Origin: Mus musculus
Taxonomy: Eukaryota > Chordata > Mammalia > Rodentia > Muridae
Direction: 5' to 3'
Assembly (NCBI RefSeq): GCF_000001635.26
Contig: NC_000082.6
Coordinates: 55,621,075-55,685,074 of the forward strand
Length of the DNA stretch: 64,000 nucleotides
A program made the position numbers and the translations under genes. Under the pieces are notes generated by a model that worked only from the letters and a program-made list of their open reading frames with translations, had not been told where the DNA came from and ran no database searches. Shown piece by piece: positions 22,680 through 34,720 of the stretch (within the stretch, counting starts at the first letter, position 1; every line of letters begins with the position of its first letter).

Positions 22680-23794
22680 ATGGTAAAAGGCAAACATAAG
22701 AATCCTACTAACAGAAATCAAGACCACTCACCATCATCAGAACACAGCACTCTCACCCCACCTAGTCCTGGGCACCCCAACACAACCAAAAAGCTAGACC
22801 CGGATTTAAAAGCATATCTCATGATGATGGTAGAGGACATCAAGAAGGACTTTAATAACACACTTAAAGAAATACAGGAGAACACTGCTAAAGAGTTACA
22901 AGTCCTTAAAGAAAAACAGGAAAACACAACTAAACAGGTAGAAGTCCTTATAGAAAAACAGGAAAACACATCCAAACAGGTGATGGAAATGAACAAAACC
23001 ATACTAGAACTAAAAAGGAAAGTAGACACAATAAAGAAAACCAAAGTGAGGAAACACTGGAGATAGAAACCCTAGGAAAGAAATCTGGAACCATAGACGC
23101 GAGCATCAGCAGCAGAATACAAGAGATGGAAGAGAGAATCTCAGGTGCAGAAGATTCCATAGAGAACATCGACACAACAGTCAAAGAAAATACAAAATGC
23201 AAAAGGATCCTAACTCAAAACATCCAGGAAATCCAGGACACAATGAGAAGACCAAACCTACAGATAATAGGAGTTGATGAGAATGAAGATTTTCAACTTA
23301 AAGGGCAAGCAAATATCTTCAACAAAATTATAGAAGAAAACTTTCCAAACCTAAAGAATGACATGCCCATGAACATACAAGAAGCCTACAGAACTCCAAA
23401 TAGACTGGACCAGAAAAGAAATTCCTCCCAACACATAACAATCAGAACAACAAATGCACTAAATAAAGATAGAATACTAAAAGCAGTAAGGGGAAAAGGT
23501 CAAGTAACATATAAAGGCAAGCCTATCAGAATTACACCAGATTTTTCACCAGAGACTATGGAAGCCAGAAGGACCTGGACAGATGTTATACAGACACTAA
23601 GAGAACACAAATGCCAGCCCAGGCTACTATACCCAGCCAAACTGTCAATTACCTTAGATGGAGAAACCAAAGTATTCCACGACAAAACCAAATTCACACA
23701 TTATCTTTCCACGAATCCAGCCCTTAAAAGGATAAAAACAGAAAAAAAACAATACAAGGACGGAAATCACAGCCTAGAAAAAGCAAGAAAGTAA
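22680..23794 (+). pseudogene. L1 B ORF1p pseudogene (one frameshift)
   Basis: Homologous end to end with the intact ORF1 of L1 C (31208-32323). The start is MVKGK. The N-terminal coiled coil contains tandem KEKQENT-type heptads, and the length-variable repeat region is present. A single-base loss near 23045-23050 shifts the frame and ends the first open stretch at 23064-23066. The second frame, open to 23794, encodes the end of the coiled coil, the RRM-like domain (NIQEAYRTPNRLDQKRNS) and the C-terminal domain (REHKCQPRLLYPAKLS). Without the frameshift the length would be close to the family's about 370 residues. The encoded RNA-binding chaperone would act in L1 ribonucleoprotein particles; this copy cannot. 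Confidence 0.9.
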
Positions 23795-26634
23795 TCCCTC
23801 AACAAACCAAAAATAAGACAGCCACAAGAACAGAATGCCAACTCTAACAACAAAAATAAAAGGAAGCAACAATTACTTTTCCTTAATATCTCTTAATATC
23901 AATGGACTCAATTCCCCAATAAAAAGACATAGACTAACAAACTGGCTACACAAAGACCCAACATTTTGCTGATTACAGGAAACCCATCTCAGGGAAAAAG
24001 ACAGACACTACCTCAGAGTGAAAGGCTGGAAAACAATTTTCCAAAAATGTTCTGAAGAAACAAGCTGGAGTAGCCATTCTTATATCGGATAAAAACGACT
24101 TCCAACCCAAAGTTATCAAAAAACACTTCGTACTCATCAAAGGTAAAAATCCTCCAAGAGGAACTCTCAATTCTGAATATCTATGCTCCAAATGCAAGGG
24201 CAGCCACATTCATTAAAGACACTTTAGTAAAGCTCAAAGCACAAATTGAACCACACACAGTAATAGTGGGAGACTACAACACACCTCTTTCATCAATGGA
24301 CAGATCATGGAAACAGAAACGAAACAGGGACAGAGTGAAACTAACAGAAGTTATGAAGCAAGTGGATCTGACAGATATCTACAGAACAATTTATCCTAAA
24401 ACAAAAGGATATACCTTCTTCTCAGCACCTCACGAGACCTTCTCCAAAACTGACCATATAATTGGTCACAAAACAGGCCTCAACAGATACAAAAATATTG
24501 AAATTGTCCCATGCATCCTATCAGACCACCAGGGCCTAAGGCTGATCTTCAATAACAACATAAGTAATGGAAAGCCAACATTCACAGGGAAACTGAACAA
24601 CACTCTTCTCAATGATACCTTGGTCAAGGAAGGAATAAAGAAAGAAATTAAAGACTTTTTAGAGTTTAATGAAAATGAAGCCACAACGTACCCAAACCTT
24701 TGGGACACAATGAAAGCATTTCTAAGAGGGAAACTCATAGCTCTGAGTGCCTCCAAGAAGAAACTGGAGAGAGCACACACTAGCAGCTTGACAACACATC
24801 TAAAAGCTCTAGAAAAAAAGGAAGAAAATTCACCCAAGAGGAGTAGACGGCAGGAAATAATCAAACTCAGGGGTGAAATCAACCAAGTAGAAACAAGAAG
24901 AACTATTCAAAGAATTAACCAAACTCGGAGTTGGTTCTTTGAGAAAATCAACAAGATAGATAAACCCTTAGCTAGACTCACTAGAGGGCACAGGGACAAC
25001 ATCCTAATTAACAAAATCAGAAATGAAAAGGGAGACATAACAACAGATCCTGAAGAAATCCAAAACACCATCAGATCCTTCTACAAAAGGCTATACTCAA
25101 CAAAACTGGAAAACCTGGACGAAATGGACAAATTTCTAGACAGATACCAGGTACCAAAGTTAAATCAGGATCAAGTTAACAATTTAAACAGTCCCATATC
25201 CCCTAAAGAAATAGAAGCAATCATTAATAGTCTCCCAGCCAAAAAAAGCACAGGACCAGATGGATTTAGGGCAGAGTTCTACCAGACCTTCAAAGAAGAT
25301 CTAATTCCAGTTCCTCACAAGCTATTCCACAAAATAGAAATAGAGGGAACTCTACCCAACTCATTCTACGAAGCCACAATTACTCTGATACCTAAGCCAC
25401 AGAAAGACCCAACAAAGATAGAGAACTTCAGATCAATTTCCCTTATGAATACCGATGCAAAAATACTCAGTAAAATTCTTGCTAACTGAATCCAAGAACA
25501 CATTAAAGCAATCATCCATCCTGACCAAGTAGGTTTTATTCCAGGGATGCAGGTATGGTTTAATATACAAAAATCCATCAATGTAATCTATTATATAAGC
25601 AAACTCAAAGACATAAACCACATGATCATCTCCTTAGATGCGGAAAAAGCATTTGACAAGATCCAACACCCATTCATGATAAAAGTCTTGGAAAGATCAG
25701 GAATTCAAGGTCCATACCTAAACATGATAAAAATCAATCTACAGCAAACCAGTAGCCAACATCATAGTAAATGGTGAGAAGGTGGAAGCAATCCCACTAA
25801 AATCAGGGACTAGACAAGGATGCCCACTTTCTCGCTACCTATTCAACATAGTACTTGAAGTCCTAGCCAGAGCAATTCGACAACAAAAGGAGATCAAGGG
25901 GATACAAATTGGAAAAGAGGAAGTCAAAATATCACTTTTTGCAGATGATATGATAGTATATATAAATGACCCTAAAAATTCCACCAGAGAACTCCTAAAC
26001 CTGATAAACAGCTTCAATGAAGTAGCTGGATATAAAATTAACTCAAACAAGTCAAAGGCCTTTCTCTACACAAAGAATAAACAGGCTGAGAAAGAAATTA
26101 GGGAAACAACACCCTTCTCAATAGTCACAAATAATATAAAGTATCTTGGCGTGACTCTAACTAAGGAAGTGAAAGATCTGTATGATAAAAACTTCAAGTC
26201 TGAAGAAAGAAATTAAAGAAGGTCTCAGAAGATGGAAAGATCTCCCATGCTCATGGATTGGCAGGATCAACATTGTAAAAATGGCTATCTTGCCAAAAGC
26301 AATCTACAGATTCAATGCAATCCCCATCAAAATTCCAACTCAATTCTTCAATGAATTAGAAAGAGCAATCTGCAAATTGGTCTGGAATAACAAAAAACCT
26401 AGGATAGCAAAAATTCTTCTCAAGGATAAAAGTACCTCTGGTGGAATCACCATGCCTGACCTAAAGCTTTACTACAGAGCAATTGTTATAAAAACTGCAT
26501 GGTACTGGTATAGTGACAGACAAGTAGACCAATGGAATAGAATTGAAGACCCAGAAATGAACCCGCACACCCATGGTCACTTGATCTTCGACAAGGGAGC
26601 TAAAACCATCCAGTGGAAGAAAGACAGCATTTTC

Positions 26635-27321
26635 TTTTTTTTTTTTTTTTTTTCCAATTTTTATTAGGTATTTAGCTCATTTACATTTCCAATGCTATAC
26701 CAAAAGTCCCCCTTACCCACCCACCCCCACTCCCCTACCCACCCACTTCCCCCCTTTGGCCCTGGCGTTCCCCTGTACCGGGGCACACAAAGTCTGCGTG
26801 TCCAATGGGCCTCTCTTTCCAGTGATGGCCGACTAGGCCATCTTTTGATACATATGCAGCTAGAGTCAAGAGCTCAGGGGTACTGGTTAGTTCATAATGT
26901 TGTTCCACCTATAGGGTTGAAGATCCCTTTAGCTCCTTGGGTACTTTCTCTAGCTCCTCCATTGGGAGCCCTGTGATCCATCCATTAGCTGACTGTGAGC
27001 ATCCACTTCTGTGTTTGCTAGGCCCCGGCATAGTCTCACAAGAGACAGCTACATCTGGGTCCTTTCAGTAAAATCTTGCTAGTGTATGCAATGGTGTCAG
27101 CATTTGGAAGCTGATTATGGGGTGGATCCCTGGATATGGCAGTCTCTACATGGTCCATCCTTTCATCTCAGCTCCATACTTTGTTTCTGTAACTCCTTCC
27201 ATGGGTGTTTTGTTCCCACTTCTAAGGAGGGGCATAGTGTCCACACTTCAGTCTTCATTTTTCTTGAGTTTCATGTGCTTAGGAAATTGTATCTTATATC
27301 GTGGGTATCCTAGGTTTTGGG
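26635..27321 (-). terminator. L1 C 3' UTR and poly(A)
   Basis: 687 bp from the ORF2 stop to the 20-nt A tail. On the minus strand it contains a purine/G-rich tract (complement of the CCCACCCCCACTCCCC stretch near 26720) and the conserved L1 3' end just before the tail. The G-rich tract is a common feature of rodent L1 3' UTRs. Confidence 0.9.
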
Positions 27322-30300
27322 CTAGTATCCACTTATCAGTGAGTACATATTGTGTGAGTTCCTTTGTGATTGTGTTACCTCACTCAGGATGATGCTCTCC
27401 AGGTCCATCCATTTGGCTAGGAATTTCATAAATTCATTCTTTTTAATAGCTGAGTAGTACTCCATTGTGTAGATGTACCACATTTTCTGTATCCATTCCT
27501 CTGTTGAGGGGCATCTGGGTTCTTTCCAGTTTCTGGCTATTATAAATAAGGCTGCTATGAACATAGTGGAGCATGTGTCCTTCTTACCAGTTGGGGCTTC
27601 TTCTGGATATATGCCCAGGAGAGGTATTGCTGGATCCTCCGGTAGTACTATGTCCAATTTTCTGAGGAACCGCCAGACTGGTTTCCAGAGTGGTTGTACA
27701 AGCCTGCAATCCCACCAACAATGGAGGAGTGTTCCTCTTTCTCCACATCCTCGCCAGCATCTGCTGTCACCTGAATTTTTGATCTTAGCCATTCTCACTG
27801 GTGTGAGGTGGAATCTCAGGGTTGTTTTGATTTGCATTTCCCTGATGATTAAGGATGTTGAACATTTTTTCAGGTGCTTCTCTGCCATTCGGTATTCCTC
27901 AGGTGAGAATTCTTTGTTCAGTTCTGAGCCCCATTTTTTAAGGGGGTTATTTGATTTTCTGAGGTCCACCTTCTTGAGTTCTTTATATATGTTGGATATT
28001 AGTCCCCTATCTGATTTAGGATAGGTAAAGATCCTTTCCCAGTCTGTTGGTGGTCTTTTTGTCTTATAGACAGTGTCTTTTGCCTTGCAGAAACTTTGGA
28101 GTTTCATTAGGTCCCATTTGTCAATTCTCGATCTTACAGCACAAGCCATTGCTGTTCTGTTCAGGAATTTTTCCCCTGTGCCCATATCTTCAAGGCTTTT
28201 CCCCACTTTCTCCTCTATAAGTTTCAGTGTCTCTGGTTTTATGTGAAGTTCCTTGATCCACTTAGATTTGACCTTAGTACAAGGAGATAAGTATGGATCG
28301 ATTCGCATTCTTCTACATGATAACAACCAGTTGTGCCAGCACCAATTGTTGAAAATGCTGTCTTTCTTCCACTGGATGGTTTTGGCTCCCTTGTCGAAGA
28401 TCAAGTGACCATAGGTGTGTGGGTTCATTTCTGGGTCTTCAATTCTATTCCATTGGTCCACTTGTCTGTCTCTATACCAGTACCATGCAGTTTTTATCAC
28501 AATTGCTCTGTAGTAAAGCTTTAGGTCAGGCATGGTGATTCCACCAGAGGTTCTTTTATCCTTGAGAAGAGTTTTTGCTATCCTCGGTTTTTTGTTATTC
28601 CAGATGAATTTGCAAATTGCTCCTTCTAATTCGTTGAAGAATTGAGTTGGAATTTTAATGGGGATTGCATTGAATCTGTAGATTGCTTTTGGCAAGATAG
28701 CCATTTTTACAATGTTGGTCCTGCCAATCCATGAGCATGGGAGATCTTTCCATCTTCTGAGATCTTCTTTAATTTCTTTCTTCAGGGACTTGAAGTTTTT
28801 ATCATACAGATCTTTCACTTCCTTCGTTAGAGTCACGCCGAGATATTTTATATTATTTGTGGCTATTTAGAAGGGTGTTGTTTCCCTAATTTCTTTCTCA
28901 GCCTGTTTATTCTTTGTGTAGAGAAAGGCCATTGACTTGTTTGAGTTAATTTTATATCCAGCTACTTCACCGAAGCTGTTTATCAGGTTTAGGAGTTCTC
29001 TGTTGGAATTTTTAGGGTCACTTATATATACTATCATATCATCTGCAAAAAGTGATATTTTGACTTCCTCTTTTCCAATTTGTATCCCCTTGATCTCCTT
29101 TTGTTGTCGAATTGCTCTGGCTAATACTTCAAGTACTATGTTGAAAAGGTAGGGAGAAAGTGGGCAGCCTTGTCTAGTCCCTGATTTTAGTGGGATTGCT
29201 TCCAGCTTCTCTCCATTTACTTTGATGTTGGCTACTGGTTTGCTGTAGATTGCTTTTATCATGTTTAGGTATTGGCCTTGAATTCCTGATCTTTCCAGAA
29301 CTTTTATCATGAATGGGTGTTGGATCTTGTCAAATGCTTTTTCTGCATCTAACGAGATGATCATGTGGTTTTTGTCTTTGAGTTTGTTTATATAATGGAT
29401 TACATTGATGGATTTTCGTATATTAAACCATCCCTGCATCCCTGGAATAAAACCTACTTGGTCAGGATGGATGATTGCTTTAATGTGTTCTTGGATTCGG
29501 TTAGCGAGAATTTTATTAAGGATTTTTGCATCGATGTTCATAAGAGGAATTGGTCTGAAGTTCTCTATCTTTGTTGGATCTTTCTGTGGTTTAGGTATCA
29601 GAGTAATAGTGGCTTCATAAAATGAGTTGGGTAGAATACCTTCTACTTCTATCTTGTGAAAAAGTTTGTGCAGAACTGGAGTTAGATCTTCTTTGAAGGT
29701 CTGATAGAACTCTGCACTAAACCCGTCTGGTCCTGGGCTTTTTTTGGCTGGGAGACTATTAATAACTGCTTCTATTTCTTTAGGGGATATGGGACTGTTT
29801 AGAAGGTCAACTTGATCCTGATTCAACTTTGGTACCTGGTATCTGTCCAGAAATTTGTCCATTTCGTCCAGGTTTTCCAGTTTTGTTGAGTATAGCCTTT
29901 TGTAGAAGGATCTGATTGTGTTTTGGATTTCTTCAGGATCTGTTGTTATGTCTCCCTTTTCATTTCTGATTTTGTTAATTAGGATTTTGTCCCTGTGCCC
30001 TTTAGTGAGTCTAGCTAAGGGTTTATCTATCTTGTTGATTTTCTCAAAGAACCAACTCCTCGTTTGGTTAATTCTTTGAATAGTTCTTCTTGTTTCCACT
30101 TGGTTGATTTCACCCCTGAGTTTGATTATTTCCTGCCGTCTACTCCTCTTGGGTGAATTTGCTTCCTTTTTTTCTAGAGCTTTTAGATGTGTTGTCAATC
30201 TGCTAGTATGTGCTCTCTCCCGTTTTTTCTTGAAGGCACTCATAGCTATGAGTTTCCCTCTTAGAAATGCTTTCATTGTGTCCCAAAGGTTTGGGTACGT

Positions 30301-31167
30301 TGTGGCTTCATTTTCATTAAACTCTAAAAAGTCTTTAATTTCTTTCTTTATTCCTTCCTTGACCAAGGTATCATTGAGAAGAGTGTTGTTCAGTTTCCAT
30401 GTGAATGTTGGCTTTCTGTTATTTATTTTGTTATTGAAGATCAGCCATAGTGCATGGTGATCTGATAGGATACATGGGACAATTTCAATATTTTTGAATC
30501 TGTTGCGGCCTGATTTGTGACCTATTATGTGGTCAATTTTGGAGAAGGTACCATGAGGTGCTGAGAAGAAGGTATATCCTTTTGTTTTAGGATAAAATGT
30601 TCTGTAGATATCTGTCAGATCCATTTGTTTCATCACTTCTGTTAGTTTCAGTGTGTCCCTGTTTAGTTTCTGTTTCCATGATCTGTCCATTGGTGAAAGT
30701 GGTGTGTTGAAGTCTCCCACTATTATTGTGTGAGGCGCAATGTGTGCTTTGAGCTTTACTAAAGTTTCTTTAGTGAATGTGGCTGCTCTTGTATTTGGAG
30801 CATAGATATTCAGAATTGAGAGTTCCTCTTGGAGGATTTTACCTTTGATGAGAATGAAGTGTCCCTCCTTGTCTTTTTTGATGACTTTGGGTTGGAAGTC
30901 AATCTTATCAGATATTAGGATGGCTACTCCTGCTTGTTTCTTCATACCATTTGCTTGGAAAATTGTTTTCCAGCCTTTCATTCTGAGGTAGTGTCTATCT
31001 TTTTCTCTGAGATGAGTTTCCTGTAAGCAGCAAAATGTTGGGTCTTGTTTGTGTAGCCAGTTTGTTAGTCTATGTCTTTTTATTGGCGAGTTGAGACCAT
31101 TGATGTTAAGAGATATTAAGGAAAAGTAATTGTTGCTTCCTGTTATTTTAGTTGTTAAAGGTGGCAT
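27322..31167 (-). pseudogene. L1 C ORF2p with a single premature stop (codon 767 of 1281)
   Basis: The frame from MPPLTTK at 31167 to the stop at 27322 is 1281 codons, the usual length of mouse ORF2p. It is interrupted only by TAA at 28869-28867 where sibling copies have TCA (L1 B reads TTCTCAATA at the same place). The first 766 codons hold the apurinic-like endonuclease (QETHLREKD; VGDFNTPLSPMDRSW; a SDHH segment) and most of the RT, with the catalytic FADD at residues 707-710. Lost by truncation are the RT thumb, the C-terminal domain and the cysteine-rich CWRGCGERGTLLHCWWDC segment. The downstream 514 codons remain open in the same frame, so a single substitution explains the defect. The start is 40 bp after ORF1, as is usual. 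ORF2p drives target-primed reverse transcription; this product would be truncated unless the stop is an assembly or sequencing error. Confidence 0.9.
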
Positions 31168-31207
31168 TCTGTTCTTGTGGCTGTCTTCTTTTAGGTTTGT
31201 TGAGGGA

Positions 31208-32323
31208 TTACCTTCTTGTTTTTTCTAGGGCGTTGTTCCCGTTCTTGTATTGGTTTTTTTCTGTTATTATCCTTTGAAGGGCTGGATTCGTGGAGAGATA
31301 ATGCGTGAATTTGGTTTTGTCGTGGAATACTTTGGTTTCTCCCTCTATGATAATTGAGAGTTTGGCTGGGTATAGTAGCCTGGGCTGGCATTTGTGTTCT
31401 CTTAGTGTCTGTATAACATCTGTCCAGGCTCTTCTGGCTTTCATAGTCTCTGGTGAAAAATCTGGTGTAATTCTGATAGGCTTGCCTTTATATGTTACTT
31501 GACCTTTTTCCCTTACTACTTTTAGTATTCTATCTTTATTTAGTGCATTTGATGTTCTGATTATTATGTGTCGGGAGGAATTTCTTTTCTGGTCCAGTCT
31601 ATTTGGAGTTCTGTAGGCTTCTTGTATGTTCATATGCATCTCATTCTTTAGATTTGGGAAGTTTTCTTCAATAATTTTGTTGAAGATGTTTGCTGGACCT
31701 TTGAGTTGAAAATCTTCATTCTCATCCACTCCTATTATCCGTACGTTTGGTCTTCTTATTGTGTCCTGGATTTCCTGGATATTTTGAGTTAGGATCTTTT
31801 TGCATTTTCCATTTTCTTTGATTGTTGTGCCGATGTTCTCTATGGAATCTTCTGCACCTGAGATTCTCTCTTCCATCTCTTGTATTCTGTTGCTGATGCT
31901 CAAATCTATGGTTCCAGATTTCTTTCCTAGGGTTTCTATCTCTAGTGTTGCCTCGCTTTGAGTTTTCTTTATTGTGTCTACTTCCCTTTTTAGGTCTAGT
32001 ATGGTTTTGTTCATTTCCATCACCTGTTTGTATGTTTTTTCCTCTTTTTCTGTAAGGACTTCTACCTGTTTGATTGTGTTTTCCTGTTTTTCTTTAAGGA
32101 CTTGTAACTCTTTAGCAGTGTTCTCCTGTATTTCTTTAAGTGATTTATTAAAGTCCTTCTTGATGTCCTCTACCATCATCATGAGATATGCTTTTAAATC
32201 TAGGTCTAGGTTCTCAGGTGTGTTGGGGTTCCCTGGACTGGGCGAAGTGGGTGTGCTGGGTTCTGGTGATGGTGAGTGGTCTTGGTTCCTGTTAGTAAGA
32301 TTCCTCCGTTTACCTTTCGCCAT
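31208..32323 (-). CDS. L1 C ORF1p, intact (371 residues)
   Basis: Uninterrupted 371-codon frame starting MAKGKRR. Domain order: a basic N-terminus, then a long coiled coil (about residues 50-155) rich in KEIQENT/LKEKQENT heptads including the length-variable repeats. An RRM-like domain follows (about 160-255; NVRIIGVDENEDFQLKG), then a C-terminal RNA-binding domain (about 260-350; REHKCQPRLLYPAKLS). ORF1p trimerises, binds L1 RNA in cis and acts as a nucleic-acid chaperone in cytoplasmic ribonucleoprotein particles. The 371-residue length is that of Tf-type mouse elements (shorter forms lack one repeat). The ATG is the first codon after the 5' UTR and the frame closes 40 bp before ORF2, as expected for a bicistronic L1 transcript. 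Confidence 0.95.
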   Translation of the reverse strand: MAKGKRRNLTNRNQDHSPSPEPSTPTSPSPGNPNTPENLDLDLKAYLMMMVEDIKKDFNKSLKEIQENTAKELQVLKEKQENTIKQVEVLTEKEEKTYKQVMEMNKTILDLKREVDTIKKTQSEATLEIETLGKKSGTIDLSISNRIQEMEERISGAEDSIENIGTTIKENGKCKKILTQNIQEIQDTIRRPNVRIIGVDENEDFQLKGPANIFNKIIEENFPNLKNEMHMNIQEAYRTPNRLDQKRNSSRHIIIRTSNALNKDRILKVVREKGQVTYKGKPIRITPDFSPETMKARRAWTDVIQTLREHKCQPRLLYPAKLSIIIEGETKVFHDKTKFTHYLSTNPALQRIITEKNQYKNGNNALEKTRR

Positions 32324-33008
32324 CTGGTAATCTCTGGAATTAGTAGTTATAGTTGACTCTGTTTAGAGATTGTTCTTCTGGTGATTCTGTTACCGTCTAT
32401 CAGCAGACCTGGGAGACAGATTCTCTCCTCTGAGTTTCAGTGCTCAGAGCACTCTCTGCTGGCAAGCTCTCTTACAGGGAAGGTGCGCAGATATCTTGTA
32501 TTTGGACCTCCTCCTGGCCGAAGAAGAAGGCCCAAAACAGGACCTTTCTCAGACACTGTGTTGCTTTGGCAGTTCCCAGGTGGTACAGACTCTCACCTAA
32601 GCAGACTAAATTCCTAAGTTCCTTGGAGTCCCGGGACCAAGATGGCGACCGCTGCTGCTGTGGCTTAGGCCGCCTCCCCAGCCGGGTGGGCACCTGTCCT
32701 CCGGTCCGGAAGGTGGCCGGCTGTCCCCGGCCCACACAGGGTGCTGCCTCAGCGCCTCTGTGCTTCTGCCTGTTCCAGAAGCTGTCAGGTTCTCTGGCGC
32801 ACCCTCTCACCTGTTCAGACTAATTTCCTAAGTTCGGCGGGTCTTGGACCAAGATGGCGACCGCTGCTGCTGTGGCTTAGGCCGCCTCCCCAGCCGGGCG
32901 GGCACCTGTCCTCCGGTCCGGACGGTGGCTGGCTGTCCCAGGCCCACAAAGGGTGCTGCCTCAGCGCCTCTGTGCTTCCGCCTGTTCCAGAAGCTGTCAG
33001 GTTCTCTC
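32324..33008 (-). promoter_or_regulatory. L1 C 5' UTR, Tf-type monomer promoter with YY1-like sites
   Basis: GC-rich 5' UTR. The motif CAAGATGGCG (plus strand) occurs at 32638-32647 and 32850-32859, exactly 212 bp apart, the known Tf monomer length. Shared flanking phrases (CGCTGCTGCTGTGGCTTAGG, CCTGTTCCAGAAGCTGTCAG) confirm one full and one truncated monomer, followed by a non-monomeric tether of about 300 bp to the ORF1 ATG. The reverse complement CGCCATCTTG is a YY1-type site. Fewer than two monomers predicts weak promoter activity compared with long arrays. Confidence 0.85.
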
Positions 33009-34037
33009 GAAAGACAGCATTTTCAACAAATGGTGCTGGCACAACTGGTTGTTATCATGTGAATCGATCCATTTCTATCTCCTTGTACTAAGGTCAAATC
33101 TAAGTGGATCAAGGAACTTTACATAAAACCAAAGACACTGAAACTTATAGAGGAGAAAGTAGGGAAAAGCCTTGAAGATATGGGCACAGGGGAAAAATTC
33201 CTGAATAGAACAGCAATGGCTTGTGCTGTAAGATCGAGAATTGACAAATGGGACCTCATGAAACTGCAAAGCTTCTGCAAGGCAAAAGACACCGTCAATA
33301 AGACAAAAAGACCACCAACAGATTGGGAAAGGATCTTTACCTATCTTAAATCAGATAGGGGACTAATATCCAATATATATAAAGAACTCAAGAGGGTGGT
33401 GGACTCCAGAAAATCAAATAAACCCCTTAAAAGATGGGGCTCAGAGCTAAACAAAGAATTCTCACCTGAGGAATACCGAATGGCTGAGAAGCACCTGAAA
33501 AAATGTTCAGCATCCTTAATCATCAGAGAAATGCAAATCAAAACAACCCTGAGATTCCACCTCACACCAGTCAGAATGGCTAAGATGAAAAATTCAGGTG
33601 ACAGCAGATGCTGGGGAGGATGTGGAGAAAGAGGAACACTCCTCCATTGTTGGTGGGATTGCAAGCTTGTACAACCACTCTGAAAATCAGTCTGGCGGTT
33701 CCTCAGAAAATTGGACATAGTACTACCGGAGGATCCCACAATACCTCTCCTGGGCATATATCCAGAAGATGTCCCAACCGGTAAGAAGGACACATGCTCC
33801 ACTATGTTCATAGCAGCCCTATTTATAATAGCCAGAAGCTGGAAAGAACCCAGATGCCCCTCAACAGAGGAATGGATACAAAAAATGTGGTACATTTACA
33901 CAATGGAGTACTACTCAGCTATTAAAAAGAATGAATTTATGAAATTCCTAGGCAAATGGTTGGCCCTGGAGGGCATCTTCCTGAGTGAGGTAACACAATC
34001 ACAAGAACTCAAATGATATGTACTCACTGATAAGTGG

Positions 34038-34720
34038 ATATTAGCCCAGAAACTTAGTATAGCGAGATATAAGGTACAATTTGCAAAACACATGAAACTG
34101 AAGAAGAATGAAGACCAAAGTATGGACACTTTGCCCCTTCTTAGAATTGGAAACAATCACCCATGGAAGGAGTTACAGAGACAAAGTTTGGAGCTGAGAC
34201 AAAAGGAGGGACCATCTAGAGACTGCCATATCCAGGGATCCATCCCATAATTAGCCTCCAAACGATGACACCATTGCATACACTAGCAAGCGTTTGATGC
34301 AAGGACCATGATATAGCTGTCTCTTGTGAGACTATGCCAGGGCCTAGCAAACACAGAAGTGGATGCTCACAGTCAGCTATTGGATGGATCACAGGGCCCC
34401 CAATGGAGGAGCTAGAGAAAGTATCCAAAGAGCTAAAGAGATCTGCAACCCTGTAGGTGCAACATTATGAACTAACCAGTACCCTGGAGCTCTTGTCTCT
34501 AGCTGCATATGTATCAAAAGATGGCCTAGTCAGCCATCACTGGAAAGAGAGGCCTATTGGACAGGCAAACTTTATATGCCCCAGTACAGGGGAACACCAG
34601 GGCCAAAAAAATGGGAATTGGTGGGTAAGGGAGTGGGGGGGGGAGGGTGTGGGGGACTTTTTGGATAGCATTGGAAATGTAATTGAGGAAAATACGTAAT
34701 TAAAAAAAATATTAAAAAAA
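34038..34720 (+). terminator. L1 B 3' UTR and first A-rich tail
   Basis: Standard mouse L1 3' UTR (TGATAAGTGGATATTAGCCC, AGTACAGGGGAACACCAGGG, a G-rich tract near 34628-34660, ATTGGAAATGTAATTGAGGA). It ends in an interrupted A-tract at 34701-34720. Confidence 0.85.

Larger units (their letters stand above)
26635..33008 (-). mobile_element. L1 C: full-length L1Md_T, nearly intact
   Basis: 6374-bp minus-strand L1 inserted into ORF2 of L1 B. It has a perfect 16-bp target duplication GAAAGACAGCATTTTC at 26619-26634 and 33009-33024. It starts (plus coordinates) with a pure 20-T run, i.e. its poly(A), followed by the 3' UTR (to 27321), ORF2 (27322-31167), a 40-bp spacer, ORF1 (31208-32323) and a 5' UTR with 212-bp Tf-type monomers (to 33008). 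The perfect duplication, clean poly(A) and near-intact ORFs indicate a recent insertion. The only coding defect I see is one nonsense codon in ORF2. Confidence 0.95.
23836..34037 (+). pseudogene. L1 B ORF2p pseudogene, split by L1 C
   Basis: ORF2p is the L1 endonuclease and reverse transcriptase. The start MPTLTTK lies 39 bp after the ORF1 stop. Breaks seen: a nonsense TGA near 23970, frameshifts between about 24030 and 24130, an open stretch 24266-25489 (endonuclease C-terminus to RT fingers) ended by CGA-to-TGA type decay, and a frameshift near 25735. The RT palm keeps SLFADDMIVYI (about 25940). A 2-bp loss follows near 26199. At 26634 the gene is interrupted by L1 C and resumes at 33025. 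The C-terminal part includes the cysteine-rich SRCWGGCGERGTLLHCWWDC segment (about 33610-33665) followed by a TGG-to-TGA stop near 33681. The last codons are frameshifted near 34016. Confidence 0.9.

Noticed and set aside
27473..28024. 183-codon + strand open frame, and similar frames at 30104-30460 and 31974-32330
   Set aside because: Antisense shadows of L1 C ORF2 and ORF1.
32440..33091. GC-rich open frames of 112-127 codons on both strands
   Set aside because: They fall in the CpG-rich L1 5' UTR monomers, a promoter and not a gene.
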